Shown piece by piece: positions 16,224-26,008 of a stretch of 64,000 nt of DNA. Under the pieces are notes generated by a model. The model worked only from the letters and a program-made list of their open reading frames with translations. It had not been told where the DNA came from and did not search any database. This stretch comes from Duganella sp. GTDB lineage: Bacteria > Pseudomonadota > Gammaproteobacteria > Burkholderiales > Burkholderiaceae_D. The stretch spans positions 1 to 64,000 of the forward strand of contig JAMFSU010000004.1 of assembly GCA_026225475.1 (NCBI GenBank), given 5' to 3'. The translations under genes were made by a program, and so were the position numbers. Position 1 is the stretch's first letter. Every line of letters starts with the position of its first letter.

Positions 16224-17135
16224 TTATTTGTGGTTTGGAATGATCAAACTTTCCCGCGCTGCCGATTGAATCGCCAGCACCGCCGGGTGCGTCAGGCGTC
16301 GCTCCACTGAAATCGCAAAAAACTGTTCGATGATGTCATTGGTCTGGCCTATTTGCTGCACACCCAGTTGTTGCTTCAGGCGCTTGGCCACTGCCGATGG
16401 TGCCGCAAAGATGCCGGTGCCGGCTTCGCCAAAGGCATTGAGCAAGGCGCCATCATCGAACTCACCAGCGATTTTGGGGCGGATGTTTTCTTTTTCGAAC
16501 CAGCGCAATAGCTTGGGACGTACGGCGGCGTCCTCACCAGGCAGCAGAAAAGGTGCGCCATCGAGGCTGTGCGGAAAATTCTTCTTGTATTGACGGGCCA
16601 GCGCCGCTGTGGCGAAGAAGCTGGTGCTGCTTTCGCCGAGCAAATGGCTGTAGCCGCGCACATTGACATTGCCTGGCAAGGCACTGTCGGCAATGACAAT
16701 GTCGAGCCGATGGATGGCCAAATCGGCCAGCAAGGGATGCAGTTTTCCTTCGCGGCACACAATGCGGACTGGCTCGGGAAGTTTGAGCGCAGTTTCCAGT
16801 AGCAGATAGGCAATTGCCTTCGGCACCGCATCAGCCACTCCGACCCGAAATTGCAAAGCACTGCCGCCGGGCCGGAACCGCATCACTTCTTCCAATTCTT
16901 CACCGAGCGTGAAAATCTGATCGGCATAGGCGTAGACAGTACGGCCGGCATCGTTGAGTTCGAGCTTGCGACCGACACGATTGAACAGGCGATAGCCGAT
17001 GCTGTCTTCGAACAGGCTGATCTGGCCGCTGATGGTTTGCGCGGTCAGATGCAACCGTTCGCTGGCACGCGCGATACCGCCTGTCTTTGCCACCAGCCAA
17101 AAATAATGCAAATGCTTGTAATTGAGTGCTGCCAT
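16224..17135 (-). CDS. nhaR: NhaR-like LysR-type regulator
   Basis: LysR-family protein of 303 residues, closest in wording to NhaR, the activator of the Na+/H+ antiporter gene nhaA. The opening LNYKHLHYFWLVAKTGGIAR and the recognition helix LTAQTISGQISLFE match NhaR, where the usual LysR recognition helix reads T.STVS. The effector domain begins with FRVGVADAVPKAIAYLLLE, also NhaR-like. No nhaA lies in the window, so the target is unknown; it could act elsewhere or on the adjacent genes. The stop is about 96 bases from the candidate small RNA's terminator. Confidence 0.82.
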   Translation of the reverse strand: MAALNYKHLHYFWLVAKTGGIARASERLHLTAQTISGQISLFEDSIGYRLFNRVGRKLELNDAGRTVYAYADQIFTLGEELEEVMRFRPGGSALQFRVGVADAVPKAIAYLLLETALKLPEPVRIVCREGKLHPLLADLAIHRLDIVIADSALPGNVNVRGYSHLLGESSTSFFATAALARQYKKNFPHSLDGAPFLLPGEDAAVRPKLLRWFEKENIRPKIAGEFDDGALLNAFGEAGTGIFAAPSAVAKRLKQQLGVQQIGQTNDIIEQFFAISVERRLTHPAVLAIQSAARESLIIPNHK

Positions 17136-17257
17136 GGGATGTTGAGAAATATTCGATACTTCGGTTTTTTCGATGATATTGAAAAGTATATTCGAATTTT
17201 CAATTGTATTGATTCTGGCTACAGTGCTGCTTGTCTATTGTCATTCAGGAGGCCATG

Positions 17258-17542
17258 ATGAAATGTCCCGTATGTAGCACGATCAATTTGAACATGAGCG
17301 ACCGTCAGGGCGTCGAAATTGATTATTGTCCGCAATGTCGCGGTGTCTGGCTCGATCGTGGTGAGCTCGATAAGTTGATCGAGCGTGCCCAGCAAACGGC
17401 GGTAGCATCAGGTACACGGCCTGCGTCGCAGTATGTGCAGCCACCACGGCAGTATGAAGTGCGCACCCATGGGGTTGACGATCAACGTCATCGCACGCAC
17501 AAAAAGAAGAGTTTTCTTGGTGAAATATTCGACTTCGATTGA
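17258..17542 (+). CDS. TFIIB-type zinc-ribbon protein
   Basis: Small protein of about 94 residues. The N-terminal half is a zf-TFIIB zinc ribbon: C-P-V-C then, after a spacer, YCPQCRGVWLDRGELDKLI, giving two CxxC pairs for one zinc ion. The C-terminal half is basic and rich in His, Arg and Lys and probably disordered, ending FLGEIFDFD. ATG 17258 is 5 bases after AGGAGG (17247-17252); ATG 17255 is too close. The family has no fixed function, but members are often next to TerC/Alx-type genes as here, 48 bases ahead of it, suggesting one transcript. Confidence 0.85.
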   Translation: MKCPVCSTINLNMSDRQGVEIDYCPQCRGVWLDRGELDKLIERAQQTAVASGTRPASQYVQPPRQYEVRTHGVDDQRHRTHKKKSFLGEIFDFD

Positions 17543-17590
17543 TGCCTCGTCAAGCTGGTGCAAGGTAGAGATCAATAAGGGAGGGGAATC

Positions 17591-18556
17591 ATGGGTGCTG
17601 TAGTCAGTTTTGCAACCTGGCCGATGTGGCTGGGTTTTATTGCCTTTGTGCTGGCCATGCTGGCATTCGACATGCTGGTACTCGGCGGTCGTCATGCACA
17701 CAAGGTTTCGGTCAAGGAGGCGCTCGGCTGGTCATTGGCTTGGGTGGTGCTGGCGTTGTTGTTTAGCGCATTGCTGTGGTGGTATCTGGATCACAGTGTC
17801 GGGCGTGAATTTGCCAATCAAAAAAGCCTGGAATTCTTATCCGGCTATCTGATTGAGAAATCGCTGTCGGTCGACAATATTTTTGTGTTTCTGGTGATCT
17901 TCGGCTATTTTGCAGTGCCGGCAGAAATCCAGCGGCGAGTGTTGTTGTTCGGCGTGATTGGTGCGATCGTCATGCGTGCCGTGATGATTTTGCTGGGAGC
18001 CTGGTTGATTGCGCAGTTTAGCTGGATCATGTATTTGTTTGGCGCGTTCCTGATCGTTACCGGCATCAAAATGCTGATCTTTGCTGATAAGGAAACCGAT
18101 CTCAACCAGAATCCGCTGTTGACATTCTTGCGCAAGCATTTGCGCATCAGCAATAGTTACGATGGCGAAAAGTTCATGACCATGCGTGACGGCGTGCGTT
18201 ATTTCACGCCGCTGGTTCTGGTGCTGATCTTGATTGAGGTGACCGATCTGGTGTTTGCAGTCGATAGTATTCCAGCAATCTTTGCGATTACGACCGACCC
18301 GTTCATCGTGTTTACGTCCAATATGTTTGCCATCATGGGCTTGCGTGCGCTGTACTTCCTGCTGGTGGATGTTGCTGACCGCTTCCATTATCTGAAATAT
18401 GGCCTGGCGCTGGTGCTGGTGTTTGTCGGTGGCAAGATGTTGTTGGCTTACTGGTATCACATTCCGGTCATGTGGTCGCTGGCGGTTGTAGGTTTGATTT
18501 TGCTGGCATCGGTATTGATCAGTCTGGTGCTGTCGCGCAAGAAGACTGTCGGATGA
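17591..18556 (+). CDS. TerC/Alx-family membrane protein (probable metal exporter)
   Basis: Integral membrane protein of 321 residues with about nine hydrophobic segments. The acidic membrane motifs SLSVDNIFVFLVIFGYF and TDLVFAVDSIPAIFAITTDPF are the metal-coordinating hallmarks of TerC/Alx. Characterised Alx/MntP-like relatives lower cytoplasmic manganese and respond to alkaline pH; tellurite resistance is the older name. Start has GGGAGGGG 7 bases upstream. I looked for a yybP-ykoY manganese riboswitch before it and before the zinc-ribbon gene and see none. The RAYT hairpin follows closely and may act as its terminator. Confidence 0.88.
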   Translation: MGAVVSFATWPMWLGFIAFVLAMLAFDMLVLGGRHAHKVSVKEALGWSLAWVVLALLFSALLWWYLDHSVGREFANQKSLEFLSGYLIEKSLSVDNIFVFLVIFGYFAVPAEIQRRVLLFGVIGAIVMRAVMILLGAWLIAQFSWIMYLFGAFLIVTGIKMLIFADKETDLNQNPLLTFLRKHLRISNSYDGEKFMTMRDGVRYFTPLVLVLILIEVTDLVFAVDSIPAIFAITTDPFIVFTSNMFAIMGLRALYFLLVDVADRFHYLKYGLALVLVFVGGKMLLAYWYHIPVMWSLAVVGLILLASVLISLVLSRKKTVG

Positions 18557-18586
18557 TCATCTAAGAAGTGATGAAACCATAAAAAT

Positions 18587-18628
18587 GGGGTCGGAGTTGA
18601 TTTACAATCGTGAATCACCTTCGACCCC
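18587..18628 (+). repeat. REP-like hairpin overlapping the transposase leader
   Basis: Arms 18587-18602 and 18613-18628 pair over 16 positions with one mismatch (T-C) and one G-T pair around a 10-base loop. It is followed by GAGTTTTTT and then the ATG of the transposase at 18638. The same hairpin can therefore be the transposase recognition site, a terminator for the TerC gene and an obstacle to ribosome access on the transposase mRNA. Confidence 0.75.
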
Positions 18629-18637
18629 GAGTTTTTT

Positions 18638-19345
18638 ATGGCCCGTCTACCTCGTCTTGTTGTTCCTTTTCAGCCGCATCACATCATCCAGCGTGGTCAT
18701 GATAAGCAGTTAATTTTTCGTGATGGCGCCGATCATCTGGCGTTCATTGACTGGCTTAAGGACGCTGCCAAGCGCTTCAAGGTTGCCATTCATGCCTATG
18801 TGCTGATGCCTGATCATGTCCATTTGCTGGCCACGCCGGCAGAAGTTGAAGGGCTGGCACGAATGATGCAGTGGGTAGGTCGCTACTACGTTCCCTATTT
18901 CAACCAAAAGTACCAAAGGGGCGGCACCTTGTGGCAAGGTCGTTACAAAGCGACTGTATTGGATGCAGAGCGGTACCTGCTGTTGTGCAGTCACTACATT
19001 GAGTCGAACCCGGTGCGTATTGGGTTGGTCGGTGCGCCATCGGATTACCCGTGGTCAAGTTACCTGCATCACGTTGGCGCAAAACCGGATTCGTTGATTA
19101 CCGATCATCATTGTTATTGGGCATTGGGCAATACGCCGTTTGACCGCGAGATTGCTTACAAGCTGTTGAGCGAGCAGGGTGTGAGTGCGGCTGAGGTTGA
19201 GTTGATCACCCACGTCACCTTGAAGGGTTGGGCCTTGGGCGAAGAAGAGTTCAAGACGGGGTTGGAAAAACAGGTGAATCGGCGCGTCAGTCCAGCCAAA
19301 CGTGGACGCCCGTCGGGAAAAACGCCTGTTTCGACAGAGGAATAG
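18638..19345 (+). CDS. REP-associated tyrosine transposase (RAYT, Y1/HUH family)
   Basis: Single-strand DNA transposase of 235 residues. It has the family opening MARLPRLVVPFQPHHIIQRG, the HUH metal motif in MPDHVHLLATP and the catalytic Tyr in LWQGRYKATVLDAERY, followed by YIESNPVRIGLV. RAYTs cleave REP hairpins and are thought to be domesticated relatives of IS200/IS605 TnpA. All catalytic residues are present, so the protein may be active. There is no Shine-Dalgarno in the 9 bases between the hairpin and ATG, suggesting poor translation. Codon choice is similar to neighbours. Confidence 0.9.
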   Translation: MARLPRLVVPFQPHHIIQRGHDKQLIFRDGADHLAFIDWLKDAAKRFKVAIHAYVLMPDHVHLLATPAEVEGLARMMQWVGRYYVPYFNQKYQRGGTLWQGRYKATVLDAERYLLLCSHYIESNPVRIGLVGAPSDYPWSSYLHHVGAKPDSLITDHHCYWALGNTPFDREIAYKLLSEQGVSAAEVELITHVTLKGWALGEEEFKTGLEKQVNRRVSPAKRGRPSGKTPVSTEE

Positions 19346-19547
19346 TCGATAAAAAAAGTAATGTTTTGTTTGAAAGTTCAATTAAAACAAATAGTTAGAG
19401 ATGTATTTTATTTGCTCTGTCCCTAATTAAAAAATATTAAAAATAATGTGGTTTTTAAAGTGACACTGACCCTATTTATTTTTATTGAAGAATCGGTTGC
19501 AGTGCACTATCCTTAAATCCTTACTCTTAAAGTGGTGGAGCACCGTT

Positions 19548-22500
19548 ATGCAAGCGCAAGGCCTATACGACCCAGCTAATGAACACGACGCATGCGGCGT
19601 CGGTTTTATTGCCCATATCAAAGGCAAGAAAAACCATTCCATCGTTGAGCAAGGTTTGCTCATTCTGAAAAATCTCGATCACCGGGGCGCGGTTGGCGCT
19701 GATCCGCTGATGGGAGACGGGGCCGGTATCTTGATCCAGATCCCGGATCAGTACTATCGCGAAGAAATGGCCAAGCAAGGCGTGAACTTGCCGCCACCAG
19801 GCGAATTCGGCGTCGGCATGGTGTTCTTGCCGAAAGAAAATGCATCGCGCATTGCCTGTGAGCAGGAAATCGAACGTGCAGTAATGGCCGAAGGTCAGGT
19901 CGTGCTTGGCTGGCGTGATGTGCCGGTCGACATGGACATGCCAATGTCGCCGACCGTGCGTGAAAAAGAACCAGTGATCCGCCAGATTTTCATTGGCCGC
20001 GGTCCCGATATCATGGTCACCGATGCGCTGGAGCGTAAACTGTACGTGATCCGCAAGTCGTCCGGTCACGCCATCCAGGCGCTCAACCTGATCCACGGCA
20101 AGGAATTTTTCGTGCCTTCGATGTCGGCACGCACCGTGGTCTACAAAGGCTTGTTGCTGGCCGATCAGGTCGGCGTGTATTACAAGGATCTGCAAGATGT
20201 GCGTTGCGTCTCGGCGCTGGCGCTGGTGCACCAACGCTTCTCCACCAATACCTTCCCGGAATGGCCGCTGGCCCACCCGTACCGCCTGATCGCCCATAAC
20301 GGCGAAATCAATACTGTCAAAGGCAACTTCAACTGGATGCGTGCACGTGAAGGCGTGATGCAATCGGCCGTGCTGGGCGACGATTTGAAGAAGCTGTTCC
20401 CGCTGATCTATGAAGGTCAGTCCGACACTGCCTGTTTCGACAATGCGCTGGAATTGCTGTTGATGGCAGGTTATCCGCTGGCACAAGCCATGATGATGAT
20501 GGTGCCGGAAGCCTGGGAAAACCACACCCTGATGGACGACAACCGTCGCGCCTTCTATGAATACCATGCTGCCATGATGGAGCCATGGGATGGTCCGGCT
20601 GCATTGGCCTTTACCGACGGCCGTCATATTGGCGGTACGCTCGACCGCAACGGCTTGCGTCCGGCGCGTTACATCGTCACCGACGACGACCTGGTCGTGA
20701 TGGCTTCGGAATCCGGTGTGTTGCCGATTCCGGAATCGAAGATCATCCAGAAATGGCGTCTGCAACCGGGCAAGATGTTCCTGATCGACCTCGATGCCGG
20801 TCGCATTATCGGCGACAAGGAATTGAAGGACACCTATGCCAATGCCAAGCCTTACAAGCAATGGATTTCGTCGGTGCGTGTCAAGCTCGACGAACTCAAG
20901 GCAGAACCGGTTGAGTCGGGTTCGACCATTCCTTTGCTGGATCGCCAGCAAGTGTTCGGCTACACCCAGGAAGACGTCAAGTTCCTGATGTCGCCGATGG
21001 CCGCAAGCGGTGAAGAAGCAATCGGCTCCATGGGCAACGATTCGCCGCTGGCCGTGATGTCGAACAAGAACAAGACGCTGTACAACTACTTCAAGCAGTT
21101 GTTCGCTCAGGTGACGAATCCGCCGATTGATCCAATCCGCGAAGCGATGGTGATGTCGCTGGTGTCGTTCATCGGTCCGCGCCCTAACTTGCTCGACACC
21201 AATAACATCAACCCGCCAATGCGTCTGGAAGTGTCGCAGCCGGTGCTCGACTATGCCGACATTGCCAAGCTGCGCAACATCAGCGCCCACACCGGTGGCA
21301 AGTTCAAGTCGCATGAACTGAACATCTGCTATCCGGTCGCCTGGGGCAAGGAAGGCATTGAGGCGCGCCTGGCTTCGTTGTGCGCGAAGGCTGTCGATGC
21401 GGTCAAGTCCGGTCATAACATTCTGATCGTGTCGGATCGCAAGGTCGACTCCGAACAAGTGGCGATTCCGGCCTTGCTGGCAACCTCGGCAATTCACTTG
21501 CATTTGGTCAGCAAGGGTTTGCGTACCTCCACCGGTCTCGTCGTTGACACCGGTTCGGCGCGCGAAACACATCACTTTGCCTTGCTGGCAGGTTATGGCG
21601 CCGAAGCGATCCATCCCTACCTGGCAATGGATACCTTGTGCGAAATGGCCAAGGGCCTGCCCGGTGATCTGTCGCCAGAAAAGACCATCTATAACTTCCA
21701 GAAGGCCATTGGCAAGGGCTTGCTCAAGGTGATGTCGAAGATGGGCATTTCGACCTACATGTCTTATTGCGGCGCGCAGATTTTTGAAGCGATCGGTCTC
21801 AACAAGGGGCTGGTCGACAAATACTTCAAGGGTACGTCATCGAATGTTGAAGGTATAGGCGTATTTGAAGTCGCTGAAGAAGCGCTGCGTCTGCACCATG
21901 CTGCGTTCAGCAACGATCCGGTGCTGGCCAACGCGCTCGACGCCGGCGGTGAATACGCTTACCGTATCCGCGGTGAAGAACATATGTGGACCCCGGATGC
22001 AATCGCCAAGCTGCAGCACTCGACCCGTGCCAACAATTTCAACAGCTACAAGGAATACGCGCAGCTGATCAACGATCAAACCAAGCGTCACATGACCTTG
22101 CGCGGTTTGTTCGAATTCAAAATCGATCCTTCCAAGGCGATCTCGATTGACGAAGTGGAGCCTGCCAAGGAAATCGTCAAGCGTTTCGCCACTGGTGCGA
22201 TGTCGCTGGGTTCGATTTCGACGGAAGCGCATGCAACGCTGGCCATCGCCATGAACCGTATCGGCGGCAAGTCCAATACTGGTGAAGGCGGTGAAGACGT
22301 CAACCGTTACCGCAATGAATTGAAAGGCATCCCGATCAAGCAGGGCGCGACCTTGGCATCTGAAATCGGCAAGGATGTGATCGAAGTCGATATCCCGTTG
22401 CAAGCCGGCGATTCGCTGCGTTCGCGCATCAAGCAGGTGGCATCGGGGCGTTTTGGCGTGTCTGCCGAATACCTGGTTTCTGCCGATCAGATTCAGATCA

Positions 22501-24224
22501 AGATGGCACAGGGTGCCAAACCGGGTGAGGGCGGTCAGTTGCCGGGCCACAAGGTGACCGACTATATCGCTACCTTGCGCGTGTCGGTGCCGGGCGTTGG
22601 TTTGATTTCGCCACCGCCGCACCATGACATTTACTCGATCGAAGATCTGGCACAGCTGATTCATGATTTGAAGAACGTCAATCCGCGTGCCTCGATCTCC
22701 GTCAAACTGGTGTCTGAAGTCGGCGTCGGTACGATTGCTGCCGGTGTCGCCAAGGCTAAGTCTGATCACGTCGTGATCGCCGGTCATGATGGCGGCACTG
22801 GCGCCTCGCCGCTGTCGTCGATCAAGCATGCCGGTTCGCCTTGGGAATTGGGTCTGGCCGAAACACAGCAGACGCTGGTGCTGAACGGCTTGCGTAATCG
22901 TATCCGGGTACAGGCTGACGGTCAGATGAAGACCGGCCGTGACGTTGTCATCGGCGCGTTGCTCGGCGCCGATGAATTCGGTTTCGCGACTGCCCCGCTG
23001 GTGGTGGAAGGCTGCATCATGATGCGCAAATGCCATCTGAACACTTGCCCGGTTGGCGTGGCGACACAAGATCCGGTGTTGCGTGCCAAGTTCTCCGGCA
23101 AGCCGGAACACGTGGTCAATTTCTTCTTCTTCATTGCCGAAGAAGCACGTCAGATCATGGCGCAACTGGGCATCCGTACATTCAACGAACTGATCGGCCG
23201 CTCCGATCTACTCGATCGCAACAAGGCGATTGCGCACTGGAAAGCCAAGGGGTTGGATTTTAGCCGCATCTTCTATCAACCGGCCAGCGACACGCCTTAT
23301 TTCCACACGCAGGAGCAGGATCACGGTCTGGACAAGGCGCTCGATCACAAGCTGATTGCCCAGGCGCGCAGTGCCTTGGACAAGGGTGAAAAAGTGTCCT
23401 TCATTTCGCCGATCCGCAATGTGAACCGCACGGTTGGTGCCATGTTGTCCGGTGAAGTGGCCAAGCGTTATGGCAATGACGGTTTGCCGGATGACACCAT
23501 CCATATCCAGTTGCAAGGGACTGCTGGCCAATCTGCTGGCGCCTTCCTGGCGCATGGTGTGACGCTGGATCTGGTCGGCGAAGGCAACGACTACGTTGGC
23601 AAGGGCTTGTCGGGCGGTCGTATCATCGTGCGCCCTAACACCGAATTCCGTGGTCGCGCAGTTGATAACATGATTTCGGGCAACACCGTGCTGTACGGCG
23701 CTACTAGCGGCGAAGCATTTATCAATGGTGTAGTGGGTGAGCGTTTTGCGGTGCGTAACTCAGGTGCGATTGCCATCGTCGAAGGCACGGGCGACCACGG
23801 TTGCGAATATATGACCGGTGGCACCGTAGTGGTATTGGGTGACACGGGCCGTAACTTCGCGGCAGGTATGTCGGGTGGTATCGCCTACGTGTATGACGAA
23901 GAGAACGACTTTGCCGGCAAATGCAATCTGTCCATGGTCACGCTGGAAAAAGTCTTGTCTGACACCGAACAGGACGCTACTACTGACCATGCCACCTGGC
24001 ACAGCCTGCAACGCGGTGGTGTGGCGCAGACCGATGAAGTGATCTTGCGTGGTTTGATCGAGCGTCACTTCAAGTACACCGGCAGCACGCGCGCGCGCTA
24101 TCTGCTGGATAACTGGGCGGTCTCGCGCGGCAAGTTCGTCAAGGTCTTTCCGACCGAGTACAAACGTGCGCTGGGCGAACTCAATGCCGCCAAAGTGAAG
24201 GCCAAGGAAGCTGCCCCTGTTTGA
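19548..24224 (+). CDS. gltB: Glutamate synthase (NADPH) large subunit
   Basis: Large subunit of 1558 residues, converting glutamine plus 2-oxoglutarate into two glutamates with GltD. After a 15-residue propeptide, Cys16 in HDACGVGF is the amidotransferase nucleophile released by processing. The central and FMN domains follow, with the TIM-barrel stretch [20 protein letters not shown]. The 3Fe-4S cysteines are C-x5-C-x4-C in [16 protein letters not shown]. The C-terminal beta-helix ends at about residue 1500 ([20 protein letters not shown]). ATG 19548 is preferred over 19485 because GGTGGAG lies 7 bases upstream and it gives the known propeptide length. gltD follows after 131 bases. Confidence 0.97.
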   Translation: MQAQGLYDPANEHDACGVGFIAHIKGKKNHSIVEQGLLILKNLDHRGAVGADPLMGDGAGILIQIPDQYYREEMAKQGVNLPPPGEFGVGMVFLPKENASRIACEQEIERAVMAEGQVVLGWRDVPVDMDMPMSPTVREKEPVIRQIFIGRGPDIMVTDALERKLYVIRKSSGHAIQALNLIHGKEFFVPSMSARTVVYKGLLLADQVGVYYKDLQDVRCVSALALVHQRFSTNTFPEWPLAHPYRLIAHNGEINTVKGNFNWMRAREGVMQSAVLGDDLKKLFPLIYEGQSDTACFDNALELLLMAGYPLAQAMMMMVPEAWENHTLMDDNRRAFYEYHAAMMEPWDGPAALAFTDGRHIGGTLDRNGLRPARYIVTDDDLVVMASESGVLPIPESKIIQKWRLQPGKMFLIDLDAGRIIGDKELKDTYANAKPYKQWISSVRVKLDELKAEPVESGSTIPLLDRQQVFGYTQEDVKFLMSPMAASGEEAIGSMGNDSPLAVMSNKNKTLYNYFKQLFAQVTNPPIDPIREAMVMSLVSFIGPRPNLLDTNNINPPMRLEVSQPVLDYADIAKLRNISAHTGGKFKSHELNICYPVAWGKEGIEARLASLCAKAVDAVKSGHNILIVSDRKVDSEQVAIPALLATSAIHLHLVSKGLRTSTGLVVDTGSARETHHFALLAGYGAEAIHPYLAMDTLCEMAKGLPGDLSPEKTIYNFQKAIGKGLLKVMSKMGISTYMSYCGAQIFEAIGLNKGLVDKYFKGTSSNVEGIGVFEVAEEALRLHHAAFSNDPVLANALDAGGEYAYRIRGEEHMWTPDAIAKLQHSTRANNFNSYKEYAQLINDQTKRHMTLRGLFEFKIDPSKAISIDEVEPAKEIVKRFATGAMSLGSISTEAHATLAIAMNRIGGKSNTGEGGEDVNRYRNELKGIPIKQGATLASEIGKDVIEVDIPLQAGDSLRSRIKQVASGRFGVSAEYLVSADQIQIKMAQGAKPGEGGQLPGHKVTDYIATLRVSVPGVGLISPPPHHDIYSIEDLAQLIHDLKNVNPRASISVKLVSEVGVGTIAAGVAKAKSDHVVIAGHDGGTGASPLSSIKHAGSPWELGLAETQQTLVLNGLRNRIRVQADGQMKTGRDVVIGALLGADEFGFATAPLVVEGCIMMRKCHLNTCPVGVATQDPVLRAKFSGKPEHVVNFFFFIAEEARQIMAQLGIRTFNELIGRSDLLDRNKAIAHWKAKGLDFSRIFYQPASDTPYFHTQEQDHGLDKALDHKLIAQARSALDKGEKVSFISPIRNVNRTVGAMLSGEVAKRYGNDGLPDDTIHIQLQGTAGQSAGAFLAHGVTLDLVGEGNDYVGKGLSGGRIIVRPNTEFRGRAVDNMISGNTVLYGATSGEAFINGVVGERFAVRNSGAIAIVEGTGDHGCEYMTGGTVVVLGDTGRNFAAGMSGGIAYVYDEENDFAGKCNLSMVTLEKVLSDTEQDATTDHATWHSLQRGGVAQTDEVILRGLIERHFKYTGSTRARYLLDNWAVSRGKFVKVFPTEYKRALGELNAAKVKAKEAAPV

Positions 24225-24355
24225 TACGTCAACGACGTAAATCTACAGCGGTAGCCAATCTGGCAATCAACAACAACACGCAAGGCTGACGATTTTTGCA
24301 ACGTCAACGACAGCAACGTCAGCCATCTGTCCTTAGCGAAGAATGTGAGTGGAAA

Positions 24356-25819
24356 ATGGGTAAAGTAACCGGCTTTATGGAATATGGGCGTCTGAAAGAA
24401 GCGAGTGAAGCACCGCAGACGCGCATGAAGCATTACAAGGAATTCGTGCTGCATCTGGGTGATGCAGAAGCCAAAGTGCAAGGCGCACGCTGCATGGATT
24501 GCGGCATCCCGTTTTGCAACAATGGCTGCCCGGTCAATAACATCATTCCCGACTGGAATGATCTGGTGTACCGCGGCGACTACAAGGAAGCACTCGAAAC
24601 GCTGCATTCGACCAACAATTTTCCCGAGTTCACCGGCCGTATCTGTCCGGCACCGTGCGAATCGGCATGCACGCTGGGTATCAACAACGATGCCGTGGGC
24701 ATCAAGTCGATTGAGCACTTTATCATCGACAAGGGCTGGGAAAATGGCTGGGTCGTACCGCAACCGGCCTTGATCAAGACTGGCAAGAAAGTGGCTGTGG
24801 TCGGCTCCGGTCCTGCCGGCATGGCAGCGGCACAACAATTGGCGCGTGCCGGTCACGATGTCACTGTGTTTGAAAAGAATGACCGCGTCGGTGGTTTGCT
24901 GCGTTATGGCATCCCAGACTTCAAGATGGAAAAGTCGCACATCGATCTGCGCGTCGAACAGATGCAGGGTGAAGGCGTGACTTTCCGTACTGGCGTGTTG
25001 GTCGGCAAGGACTTCCCCGCCAATATCACCAACTGGTCGAAAGAAACCATTTCGCCTGATCAACTGAAGCAGGATTTTGATGCCGTCGTGATTGCTGGTG
25101 GCGCTGAGCAGCCACGCGACTTGCCGGTGCCTGGCCGTGAATTGAAGGGCGTGCATTACGCCATGGAATTCCTGCCGTTGCAAAACAAGGTCAATGCCGG
25201 TGACAAGCTCAAAGGCCAGATCATGGCGACCGACAAGCATGTGGTGGTCATTGGCGGCGGCGATACTGGTTCCGACTGCGTGGGTACGTCGAATCGTCAC
25301 GGTGCCGCGTCGGTGGCGCAGTTCGAATTGATGCCGCAACCGCCGGAAACTGAAAACAAGCCGATGGTCTGGCCTTACTGGCCAACCAAGCTGCGTACCT
25401 CGTCGTCGCATGAGGAAGGTTGCGAGCGCGATTGGGCGGTTGCGACCAAGCGTCTGGAAGGCAAGAACGGTAAGGTCGAGAAACTGATCGCGGCACGGGT
25501 TGAGTGGAAAGACGGCAAGATGCAGGAAGTGCCGAATTCCGAATTCGAGATGAAGGCCGATCTGGTGCTGCTGGCCATGGGTTTTGTCTCGCCAGTGCAG
25601 CAGGTGCTCGACGCCTTCGGCGTTGACAAGGACCAACGCGGTAACGCCAAGGCAACCACTGATGGCGATGGTTGCTACAAGACTTCGGTTGACAAGGTAT
25701 TTGCTGCCGGCGACATGCGTCGTGGCCAGTCACTGGTGGTCTGGGCGATTCGCGAAGGCCGTCAATGCGCGCGTGCGGTGGATGAATATCTGATGGGTGC
25801 ATCGTTGCTGCCGCGTTGA
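24356..25819 (+). CDS. gltD: Glutamate synthase (NADPH) small subunit
   Basis: Small subunit of 487 residues that oxidises NADPH and feeds electrons through FAD and Fe-S centres to GltB. The N terminus has the two cysteine clusters [14 protein letters not shown] and [16 protein letters not shown] binds at [19 protein letters not shown] and NADPH at [16 protein letters not shown]; the C-terminal [16 protein letters not shown] completes the FAD site. Start ATG 24356 is selected by homology to the family ([10 protein letters not shown]); the frame is open further upstream to 24296. Ends before a good terminator, so gltBD form one unit. Confidence 0.96.
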   Translation: MGKVTGFMEYGRLKEASEAPQTRMKHYKEFVLHLGDAEAKVQGARCMDCGIPFCNNGCPVNNIIPDWNDLVYRGDYKEALETLHSTNNFPEFTGRICPAPCESACTLGINNDAVGIKSIEHFIIDKGWENGWVVPQPALIKTGKKVAVVGSGPAGMAAAQQLARAGHDVTVFEKNDRVGGLLRYGIPDFKMEKSHIDLRVEQMQGEGVTFRTGVLVGKDFPANITNWSKETISPDQLKQDFDAVVIAGGAEQPRDLPVPGRELKGVHYAMEFLPLQNKVNAGDKLKGQIMATDKHVVVIGGGDTGSDCVGTSNRHGAASVAQFELMPQPPETENKPMVWPYWPTKLRTSSSHEEGCERDWAVATKRLEGKNGKVEKLIAARVEWKDGKMQEVPNSEFEMKADLVLLAMGFVSPVQQVLDAFGVDKDQRGNAKATTDGDGCYKTSVDKVFAAGDMRRGQSLVVWAIREGRQCARAVDEYLMGASLLPR

Positions 25820-25840
25820 TTCAGATTCAGGTAGAAAATC

Positions 25841-25874
25841 AAACCGGATGGATGTCAGTCTGTCCGGTTTTTTT
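25841..25874 (+). terminator. Intrinsic terminator after gltD
   Basis: Arms AAACCGGA and TCCGGTTT around a 14-base loop, followed by a run of seven T on the plus strand, 21 bases after the gltD stop. Confidence 0.85.
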
Positions 25875-26008
25875 ACGTCCGTTCGATTTACCTGCGCCAG
25901 GCTGCAAGCTTGAACCCGGCTCAAGTAGAATAAGGCTTTGCCACCGGCATTGCTACACAGGTGGCGCTGACCCACAGATTTGATTTTTGGCTGCATTTCA
26001 GGAACCAC

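Larger units (their letters stand above)
18582..19482 (+). mobile_element. RAYT module with imperfect inverted ends
   Basis: The transposase gene is bracketed by related ends. The left end begins AATGGGGTCGGAGTTGATTT at 18584. The right end, read on the minus strand near 19461-19478, is AATAGGGTCAGTGTCACTTT, matching at 14 of 20 bases. A second related element (AATTAGGGACAGAGC on the minus strand, 19414-19428) lies just inside. The left end is half of a 16-bp hairpin. There are no target-site duplications, as expected for this class. The sequence 19346-19547 otherwise holds no gene. Confidence 0.65.

Noticed and set aside
16025..16243. 72-codon frame across the candidate small RNA
   Set aside because: Runs through the terminator hairpin, no ribosome site, no family.
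17136..17257. yybP-ykoY manganese riboswitch ahead of the zinc-ribbon/TerC genes
   Set aside because: The conserved core elements are absent and the 120-base space is AT-rich without a matching fold.
19563..21614. 683-codon antisense frame inside gltB
   Set aside because: Shadow of gltB codon bias; composition is Arg/His/Gln-rich with no domain.
21837..23165. 442-codon antisense frame inside gltB
   Set aside because: Same reason as the other gltB shadow; no ribosome site or family.
24098..25636. 512-codon antisense frame inside gltD
   Set aside because: Fully covered by gltD on the other strand, no domain, typical high-GC shadow.
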